From positions 11,938,913 to 12,002,912 of the forward strand of contig JAJEKV010000024.1 in assembly GCA_021234155.1 (NCBI GenBank): 64,000 nucleotides of DNA, written 5' to 3'. Below the pieces are notes generated by a model. The model was not told where the DNA came from, did not search any database, and saw nothing but the letters and a program-made list of their open reading frames with translations. This DNA comes from Isoetes taiwanensis. Taxonomy: Eukaryota; Streptophyta; Lycopodiopsida; Isoetales; Isoetaceae. The translations under genes and the position numbers were made by a program. Below are positions 55,417-64,000 of this stretch, piece by piece. Every line of letters begins with the position of its first letter. Position 1 is the stretch's first letter.

Positions 55417-56568
55417 TCATTGCATATTGACACCAAAAGATTCTACAGTTGTACCAACTCTTTCAGAAAATGCAGCAGAAATTATTCTCTTCCCAGAAAC
55501 ATGGAATGGGTTAGAAGCAGCATCGACATAAGCAGCATGGAATCGCCCAAAAAACTGCGAAACATTCTGGTCAATGAGAATGGCTATTTTAATAATGATA
55601 CTCTTTCGTTGAACTTACATACCTCATATCAGTGTCTTTCAAATCTTGGTCTGACACTAGTAAAACAAACTTTACTTTCGTATTGGTCAAGTAGCCATGC
55701 CTACAAAAACCTTAGCAGAGGTTATACATGATGGAGGAAATAAACAAACAAAATGGATGTACAGGCCATAGTATAGAAGAGTATACTTTATAATCATCGG
55801 ACGGATATAAAAGCCCAAAATATGTTTCATTTAAGTTTACAATTGACTTCTTTGGATTATTTGCTGTACAGAAAATTTTGATTATCTAAAAAACTGTTTG
55901 ATCTGAAATAACAAGCAGGAAAAGGTGAAACTTGTTCTACATTCTATAAAGCTTTCTAATCTCAGAAATCCCAGTTACAATCAGATTGTTATGTTATCTA
56001 AATATTTCTTTCCATTTAGAAGGTCAAGAATAAACTATACTTTAGGATAGTCAATTAAACTCATGTACTATTTTAGACAACTAGAAGTTTTCTGTTACAA
56101 ATAAGAAAGTTTCCAGTTTATTGGCCGCTTTGCCTTTTCCCTTAAATGACATTTCAAAAATTCTTCTCTTGTTTGCATGCTGCCTAATGTCTTGAACCAG
56201 AGAATACAGATCAATACTTATTTCCAACCAGAGAATATGATAACGGAATGAATTATAGCTCTTTTTAACAGCTTAGACAACCCTCTGATTCTCCCAATCT
56301 AATAATGTCATATGAAGTCTTACTAAAACTTAACATTGAGGAGAAGATAAAACTTCTATCACAAAAATTGCCTGATGTATCTATATTTCCCTAATATGTC
56401 CTCATTCTCTGGCCTCATTGACGCCTTGTTTGCATATAAACGATAAGCTAGGTTTTAGGTTCTAGTAATACCTCTTCCATCGAAAACGTCCAACAAGCAG
56501 TGGGCTACATAATGGAACTTCAATGCATCATCACCATTTGTAAAGCTCTGTAAGTAGAGCGGATTGTT
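55417..56568 (-). CDS. TRAPPC2L: TRAPPC2L (TRAPP complex subunit 2-like), first exon not found, one abnormal splice site
   Basis: TRAPP is a tethering and Rab-activating complex in Golgi traffic; TRAPPC2L is a small longin-fold subunit of about 140 residues. Four minus-strand exons join in phase to 131 residues: 56472-56568 (NNPLYLQSFTNGDDALKFHY), 55785-55863 (NNPKKSIVNLNETYFGLLYP), 55619-55700 (GYLTNTKVKFVLLVSDQDL) and 55417-55554 (FHAAYVDAASNPFHVSGKR, ending FGVNMQ). Only the ~11-residue first exon (usual start MI.C.AVVGHQ) is missing. The second exon needs its boundary after AAAGT, where the intron starts ATACTC instead of GT; the nearby GT would shift the frame. Donor of the third exon is a perfect GTAAGT. 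It lies 1.2 kb from a CACTA end, so it could be a captured copy; a normal host gene is also possible. Confidence 0.82.
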
Positions 56569-56569
56569 C

Positions 56570-59500
56570 TCGGCAAGCAATACTCAAGTGAACTTGAGAA
56601 TGGAAGAAAAGGGCAATAATCATATAAAAGGTTAAAAAAAAGACTCTGGCTACTGAACACGACAGCGACCTAATACAGTATACATCCTATTAGATTAGGG
56701 GCATATTTGAAATCCATTTTTAAGGAAAGGACAGATGTTATACAGTTGTATGAGCACATGTCATTGCTTGAGAATTTTGGCATATTTAATTACATATTGG
56801 AACCTTCGCCTATCCCATCGATCCGAGCCATCGGATCGCCATTCTGGGAAGGGACGAGCGCCTATATTAGGCCTTTTCTGTTTTGGCTCGGTTATCGGCG
56901 TCTTCTCGCAGCAGTTCTTCTTCTCCTCTCGTGGCTTCCCTCTTCCATACCCTTTTGCTTCCCGTTGCTTACCTTGCCTGATCCTTTCTAGCTCCTTCTC
57001 CAAGTAGATCATGCCACTGTCTTTTTTCGATTCCTCGTTGACGCTTCCTCTATATGCTACATGCGACTTGCGTGGATGCATGGATTTTTCCTATGCTCCA
57101 TGCTACTTGTGCAGATGCAGGTATGAGCTTGTCCATCTACCAGGCCTCTCAGGTATGAGCTTGTCCATTTAGCAGGCCTCTGCGCAGTTGGCTTCTGGAC
57201 TTCGCGTTTCATTTCACCCCTGCTCCACTTGTTTCTAAGGATGGTTGTTTTCAAATTTTCGGGCTGGATCAGACCCTTGTTTCTTGTTTGTTATTTTCGT
57301 TTCTTTTTCTCCTCGAATAGTTTGCGGATTGGGCCATGTCGATTCAGGGATTTTTTCATATCGCACCATGCCTTGGAGCTCGATTCTTCCAGATGGCGTT
57401 GGGCGACTTCAAGTCCTGAGAGTGGAGATGGCCACTCGGCAACAAACAAAGACTATGGTGGCAATCTTTTCCTGTTTTCATTCATTCCCCGCATGATAGG
57501 GATTTCGCTTCGAGGCCTTGCTTGCTACTTCTTTTTGATCACTCATTTACGCCCTTGAGTTGCAATTTCGTTCTTAGAGAGTCTATAGGAGCATTGCTCT
57601 CTGGATAGCTCAGATTAGAAGATGCAATATCTTATATAATATCATGAATCGTTGATTTATTGGGCTTCGGATTACAACGGGCAATCTCCTATTATTGTTT
57701 TCCCACTATCGACGGGTTGGTTTTCCTTCTCTCAATTGGATATTTTGAGCATGCCCAAGGAGCATGCAACAGCTATTTTGTTTCCCGTCTTGGGTGCATG
57801 CGAGAGTGGATTGGTGTTTCTCCGTTGATCTCGCCTCAATTAAGCCGAGAGCCCGTCGTGGTACGAAATCTTCCCAACCCAGGGTATGTGAGTTGGTTGT
57901 CGCACATTGGATTCGTCGGCAATACGGTTATCTCCGAAGTCGATTCTCCAAAGAAATTCGACCACGATCTTCTCCTCTTTAATCTCCACGCTTTTACGTC
58001 AATGCGTTTCCAATCTGGCGTGTCTAGTCGGTGCATGTTGCTCCATTTTCTCACAAATTGCACGCGCTTAGTATGGTCGGATTTGCTTCTCCCCAATTGG
58101 CCGATTTGTTTCTCGCGCGGATATCAACCGGTGATTTCGACCTTCTGTGGGATTATTCTGATCTCTGTTCGAGATCTCTCTGCGTTCTTAATGCGGCTGC
58201 TTCTGCTTGAGGGGCGGGCAGTTGCCAATTGCTCATCTGCCTTTTCGATGGGCTGTACTTGGCCCAGCCCATATCAACAGGCCACATCCCCATTCTTATT
58301 TAATCTTGAACGCCGCGATGGTGCAACACTTTTTGTTTTAGTCGGCCGGTTTTTAGCGCCCCATTTACCTATGCAGGGGTATGCCATTTTTTCTACCTTT
58401 GCTCGTTATGAATCCACTTGGTTGTAGGCATATCTATCTGCAGACTCCAACCACGGACCTATGCAGCTTACAGTCTGTTACACAACTTGAACGCCTTCAA
58501 TTTCTACCTAGTCATTAAGGCATGCATTTGTGGTAGCGTCATGGGCCAGGCATCCTTCGGAGTTGCATTTTTATCTTGGCATTCGATGTACCAAACACTC
58601 TTTTCAACGTTTTATGCACTATTGTGGTTGCTTTTTCTTATTTATGTTATTGCCTGTGTTTTACTTCGATTCAATTTTGTGGCCTATGTTGTGACTTCTT
58701 TGAGATGTTATTATCCATGTGAGCTGTTGTTTTTTCATATTCTGTACGTTGCATTGCCATGGTTTCATTGTCCTTTTTCATGTTATTGCCTATATCGTGT
58801 TTTCGATTCTGCCACCTAGGTCGCTTTGTGATTTTTCGTTAACCATATGCCAAGGGCATTTTGTCTTTCACGTCTATGCATTTTGCACATTACCATGGGT
58901 TGGCTTTTCCTCTTCATCTTCTTGCCTCAGTTGGGTTATTCACATTCTTGATCACTTGGGGGGTTTACATCGATGTGGGCCTCATTTTATTCACTATGGG
59001 CATTAACATGGTTTGTGTTTAAACGTTGTCTTTCCCTGTTTTATGCATACGGGACATTCCACGGGTTTCATTTTCCTTTTTTCCATGTTATTGTCTATGC
59101 AGTCTTTTCATTTTTTTAGTTAACTAGTGGTTTTTTCGGGCCTTCTTTTCCGTATCGCATGGGACATGTACAAATTTATTTGTAGGATTTTTTATGCGTT
59201 ATTATAGTGGACTATCATTGTGCACGTGGGTGATGAAATGTTATTGCTAGATACATAGCATTTCTCATTTGGGACTTGTATTGTTATCACCATACTCTAT
59301 TCTTCTTATTTATTTTCTGGATGTATTGACAATTTCGTGCGTTGCTCAGTTATGTCATGTTGACTACTTTTTAGCCCCTCAATTCCCTCGTAGCCTTATA
59401 ATCCTTTTGTTTATATCTTGTGATTACCTTATATCGGAACCCGTGGTGTTGTCTGCATTCAGCATTTTGTTTTTCCATTCTTGATATTGGATTTTGTGTT

Positions 59501-59620
59501 GACACTGGGTTTTATGTATGTTGTTGAATTAATCTCTTTTTTATCATCTATCTTTGTCCTACGAATTTTCGTTATCATTGGCACATTCTGCTCGTATGGG
59601 TGCATTTGTATGGGTTTAAC
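56570..59620. other. T/C-rich DNA with GAGCCATCGGA motif, no gene recognised
   Basis: GATCCGAGCCATCGGATCG at 56819 followed by GGGACGAGCG resembles 18698 and 19071. A 255-codon plus-strand frame (57660-58427) has no recognisable motif. The first TRAPPC2L exon might be here but was not seen. Confidence 0.4.
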
Positions 59621-59624
59621 TTGG

Positions 59625-60201
59625 TCATTAAAGTGTTTTTTCCATAGGGTGTGTTTTTTTGCACGTATATTTGCTTTTTAGCATAGGGGCGAATCTGGTC
59701 CGTGTGGCGTATTATTCTACATGTATTGTCCTTTTTCATCTCTCGGCACCTTATGTTTTCGCCATTCTTGTTGTTTACCTTGGTATTATCCCTATGTTGC
59801 ATTCAACGTGATCTATTTTGACTTTTTATGTTCTAAGATCATTCGAATTTGCCTTTATTCCTATATACGATGTCTCCACTTGGTTTCCACGTTATGTTGG
59901 TATTATCCCTATGTTGCATTCACGTGATCTATTTTGACTTTTTATGTTCGGCATCATTCGAATTTGCCTTTATTCCTATATACGATGTCTCCACTTGGTT
60001 TCCACGTTATGCTTATTATGCCCTATGAGGGTTGATTTTCTTTTTCATATTCTTGAACGTTGTTTTCCTCTTTTGGGCGAATTTTGTGAGCATTACAATG
60101 GTTGCATTTGCTTTTTCACGTTCTTGCCTCTATCATGTTTCCAGATGTCTCATGGTTGTTATCTTTTTTGCGTTATGGTTGACAATATGGTTTCGCTTTA
60201 T
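59625..60201. repeat. duplicated T-rich block, copy 1, with inner 115-bp tandem repeat
   Basis: Begins TCATTAAAGTGTTTTT, contains GCATAGGGGCGAATCTGGTC, and ends GACAATATGGTTTCGCTTTA. An inner unit is tandemly doubled (59778-59896 and 59897-60011). Confidence 0.9.
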
Positions 60202-61012
60202 GTTGGCATGTTTTTGCATTATATGCGTTTACATGGTTGTTTGACTTTTTATGTTCGGCCTCATTTGAATTTGCTTTTTTTTATATACGGTGTCTCCACC
60301 TAGTTTCCATGTTATGCTTATTATCGTGGTATAATGCTATTCGGGTGGTATTATCTTCTGCACTCTAGGTTTCCCATAGTTGTTGGGTTTTATTTTTTGC
60401 ACTTGTGGTTTATCTTGTTTTTTGATGTCTGGGTTATTCCGGTTGTGCTACCATTATACATCATATTTGCTATTTGGCTATATTCGGACACACATTTCTA
60501 TTTCTTATGTTTTTCCTTCTACCACTGGTAGTGCTTTTCTCTACCTTGGGTGATGCTATCCTCTCCTTTTTTCATGAATTGTTGATTTTTTCTCATTTCT
60601 AATCGCTCACATCCCTTTGAGTGCTTGTTGTTTTTGCAGTTTGCCGCTTCACCATTATGCACATTCTTGTTCTCCTTAACCGCTCATGGGTGCCTTCTAC
60701 GTGTTCCAATTCTTCTCGCTCTCGCGGTCGTTGGCGCTTCTCTTCGTCTCACCCTCACTTCGTGCCGTTGCCCACTTCGACACCTCGAGGTTTCAAGGTA
60801 ATTTGGGCTTATCGTTTTTGAAGTTACGCCTCATTTTTTCGTTTCCTTGTGCTCCGAATTAACTTTAGTTTCCGGTTCCTTCTCGACCTTTCTTTTTGTC
60901 GTTCTTTGGTATGTCTACATTCTCTTCCTCAATCTCGTCCCTCGTTTGCCCAAGTATGTTTTTCCTATTGAGGCCGCCCGGTTTTGTGTCTCTCCTGAGT
61001 CCCTTCCCGGAA
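60202..61012. other. T-rich DNA between the duplicate blocks
   Basis: A partial third copy of the inner unit lies at 60240-60315. No gene recognised. Confidence 0.4.
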
Positions 61013-61460
61013 TCATTAAAGTGTTTTTCCATCGGTGTGTTTTTGCACGTATATTGCTTTTAGCATAGGGGGGCGAATCTGGTCCGTGTGGCATATTATT
61101 CTACATGTATTGTCCTTTTCATCTCTGGCACCTTATGTTTTCATCATTCTTGTTGTTTACCTTGATATTTTCCCTATGTTGCATTCACGTGATCTATTTT
61201 GATTTTTTATGTTCGGCATCATTTGAATTTGCCTTTTTTCCTATTTACGATGTCTCCACTTGGTTTCCACGTTATGCTTATTCTGCACTATGAGGGTTGA
61301 TTTTCTTTTTCATATTCTTGAACGTTGTTCTCCTCTTTTGGGCAGACGGAGCATTACAATGGTTGCATTTGCTTTTTCACGTTCTTGCCTCTATCTTGTT
61401 TCCCGATGTTTCATGGTGTTATCTTTTTTACGTTATGGTTGACAATATGGTTCCGCTTTA
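61013..61460. repeat. duplicated T-rich block, copy 2
   Basis: Same order as copy 1, from TCATTAAAGTGTTTTTCC to GACAATATGGTTCCGCTTTA, with a single inner unit. The duplicated stretch stops where LINE-like sequence starts. Confidence 0.9.
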
Positions 61461-61489
61461 CCTCCCACTTTATTTGGACCTGGTTTGGC

Positions 61490-63990
61490 GAGCCGCCAGA
61501 ACCCCCACTATGCCAGCCCCCGTCCGGTTGAGACTTCGATTATGAGCAGGCGGAGGACTACGCCGAGATGCTCATGAGCATGCCCTCCCGATAATTACTG
61601 AGACCTCCACACTAGAAGCGTGAGATGCAGACCAGGGACTTAAGCTATTCACGGGATCGTGACGGCCGGGTGCTTTTGGCGAGACCCAGCGTCGCCGCCG
61701 AGAGTCAGCAACATTCAGCGTAACCGATGGTTTGATGCGGTTGTAAAGAACATAGCGGCAGCTTCCGTCACATCCACGGATCCAGTGCCCTTGCGAGCCA
61801 CCACACGCATCAGCGCCCATCCGGAAGGACACAAAGGCGCGGTACCTTGCCTAACATCGGGGGAGATGTTGACCTCTTTGGACACTCATCCTCGAACCTT
61901 TTGGCGAGAGTGCTTGAAGGCCAGCCCGACCCTCTGAGGGGACATCACACCCGGCGATTAGGGGAACGAAGATTTCGCGGCACTCTATGACCCGCCCGAG
62001 GGGCAGCGTCGCCCATACCCCCACGGGATGGCCCCCATTGGTTCTCGTGGATGAGGATGTTGAGGAAGGCCTGCAACGGCTAGCTAATGGGAAGCGGTGA
62101 CCTCGATGGTATCTGCGGGCGAAGTTACTCAAGTGGGCGGGGCAGCCTTTTGTCTTGCCGGTCCTCACTACCCAGTTCCAACGAGCATTGCGGGGAGGGT
62201 TTCCCACAATGGACCACAAGCGTGGTTGTTCCCATTCACAAAGCGGGCGACCCACCTTTGTCCGCCAATTACCCGGACGATCATGGTCGATTCGATTTGC
62301 CAAACCGTTGGCGGCATTCTCGAACGGCTTTGATTGACCAGCGGGCAATGATGTGCGAAACCCTCACACAGCGGGCTTTTCGACCCGCCACTCAACGATT
62401 GACCATATCTTTACTGTGCGGGCACGCGATTGAAACGGCCCGAATCACCGGCTGGACTTGTATTGCCGCTTTGTGGACTTACGCCAAAGGCTTTTGATAC
62501 GGTCCCGGGGAAAAGTTGTGGGCTAGGATGGCGTCAATCGGGGCTCCGGCTGCACGTGTCGCGTAATGCCATATACGTGTTGTATGAGAGTTGTTTTGGC
62601 AGGGGATGCACGGTCGGCCAACCAAGCATTTACCAAGAGTATCGTCCGTCCCAGGTTGCCCCTCTCGCCCACACTTTTGGCCTCTACATTGATCGGTTAG
62701 AGCCCCGCTTATCGAGCATGGGGGATGGCATACATCTTTTGCACCCGGTCATCCGCCCGGCTCATCTATGCGACGATGTTGGCCTCTTTGCCCCACACCC
62801 CGAAGATATCAGCCTCACACGGATGCCCTAGACACATTTTGTCGCTACGACATGCTTGGCGTCAATCGCCAAGACCGGGTGGTTCTCATATCCTCTTCAC
62901 GTCACCCCATGCCTCCCGCACTCACATATCGGGGACAGCTTGTATGCCACGCCCACCTACAAGTACCTAGGGTGGAGTTCCCCTCCTCTCCGCTTCTGGC
63001 TGGGGCGCCTATCCGCTTTTAAGGGACAAAGAAGCTAGAAAGCGCTTTTATGCAATGCGTAACAACAAATACCGCCCGAGAGCTATATGATTGGGGCCAT
63101 CACCACATCTCGTTCCGCACCGGTCGAGCCTGGGCCCTTCCAGACGGGTCGAGGTTTGGGGCCCTGGCCGCCTCTTTGACGACCTGGAATGACTTGGAGC
63201 AAAAGTGTAAGGCATTTTTGGCACGGGCACTTGGGTGAAACCTTCACCCCCTATCGATTCTCTGCCAAGTAGAAATCGATTCTTGCCGCCACGGCAGCCC
63301 TTGATAGACACATCGCCTATTTTCGTAAAGTGGTTACTATGGGTGATGCTTTCGGCCCCTGGGCTTACACCGTGGCCATGAGTCCGCAGCGGCTTAGGGC
63401 CCGCTGGAGGGGTAAGAGAGATCGCTGGTTCGCCAGATGGAACGCAGTGTGAGCACGATGCGCATACCTGGGCGCAGTGGCCGATCGTGATAGCAGCATG
63501 AGTACCTAGATGCTTGTTTCCTTGGCAAGCTCGGGACCCCATTGCTCTAGAGCAGGTCAAAATGGCCCATTACAAGGAGCACATCAACCCAGTGTTAGCC
63601 CGGGGCCCACAGCTCTACCTCGCGTTCCCGGTGCCCCAAAAGCGCAGGCTCATTGCCTCCATTCGCCGACAGTGCCCACCATCTCTCGAGACGAGGCGGT
63701 GGGATTGGGAGCCCCGCCAGACGCTCGCTCGGTCTTTGTCCAAACGGGTGCCGTTGAGGATGAGTCTCACACTTTCCGAAGTTGCCCAAATTGCTCCGGT
63801 CGGTCGGGCGGATCACGGCCCCTTAGTAATGCGGCCGGGCGTGCCCTTGCATTTGCTGATGAACACACCGCCGACAGTGCCACGGGGTCATACATCCAGA
63901 GGTACTGGACCTCGCGAGGTCACCTTTGCCCCCCGCCTTTGGTCGTCCGCCGACTAGGCACTACGGGGTGGTGCATGATCAGATATATTG
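61490..63990 (+). pseudogene. LINE pol (reverse transcriptase) heavily frameshifted
   Basis: G/C-richer than its surroundings. Recognisable pieces, in different frames, follow LINE RT order: QWTTSVVVPIHKAGDPP (about 62198), AKGFDTVP for the catalytic region A (about 62485), FGLYIDRLEPRLSSMGDGIH (about 62670), and CDDVGLFAPHPED where Y/FADD is expected (about 62769). A C-terminal DESHTFRSCP-like cysteine motif lies near 63760. At least six frame changes occur. The element probably runs past the window end. Strand plus. Confidence 0.75.
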
Positions 63991-64000
63991 GGATGTTTCT

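Noticed and set aside
57660-58427. 255-codon plus-strand frame as a gene
   Set aside because: It lies in T/C-rich DNA where long frames arise by chance, has no recognisable motif and no clear start.

Overview
This is a window of a large, repeat-rich, AT-leaning land-plant nuclear genome. The evidence is plant-type introns, LTR elements primed by initiator tRNA-Met, a plant STP sugar transporter, plant-like PIMT and TRAPPC2L genes, and a nuclear copy of mitochondrial rRNA. The old, diverse LINEs and LTR elements would suit a fern, lycophyte or similar large genome, but the species cannot be fixed from sequence alone. Only three ordinary host genes are recognisable: protein-L-isoaspartate methyltransferase (13202-14453, minus), an STP-type H+/hexose symporter (34124-36255, plus, apparently intact, 518 codons) and the TRAPP subunit TRAPPC2L (55417-56568, minus, first exon not found). 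Nearly everything else is mobile or derived from mobile DNA. || Layout. 0.4-5.4 kb: a degraded multi-exon gene that appears to join a ParB-like domain to a beta-class DNA methyltransferase. Its introns carry palindromes of the form GTATTC-NN-GAATAC in two arrays with a 42-bp period. 5.4-13 kb: intergenic DNA with LINE/SINE 3' ends and short duplications. 13-17.3 kb: PIMT, then a complete 2.2-kb LTR element (5-bp target duplication, 200-bp LTRs, tRNA-Met primer site) whose only long ORF is a chimera of host-like sequences, including LEA-type repeats. 17.7-28 kb: a long GATA microsatellite, a tRNA-like SINE, decayed Ty3/gypsy and Ty1/copia elements, and a hairpin-containing minisatellite. 34-36.6 kb: the STP gene with a 100-bp duplication in its 3' flank. 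36.8-39.9 kb: a deleted LTR element whose gag begins with the same nine residues as histone H3. 41-44.6 kb: an L1-like LINE inserted in a triplicated repeat. 45.1-45.4 kb: a chimeric NUMT of rrn26 and rrn18 pieces. 45.8-52.8 kb: a segment bounded by a 19-bp inverted repeat, holding a LINE with ORF1 only and a gag-only LTR element whose two LTRs differ by an inversion. 52.9-54.9 kb: a gypsy pol cut by a CACTA-type terminus. 55.2-56.6 kb: TRAPPC2L. 59.6-61.5 kb: a duplicated T-rich block. 61.5-64 kb: a heavily frameshifted LINE pol. || The most unusual material is the ParB/methyltransferase gene with its intronic palindrome arrays. Next come three non-autonomous retroelements that show separate ways of losing pol: chimeric host cargo, gag only, and ORF1 only. 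All assignments come from reading the sequence; no database search was possible.
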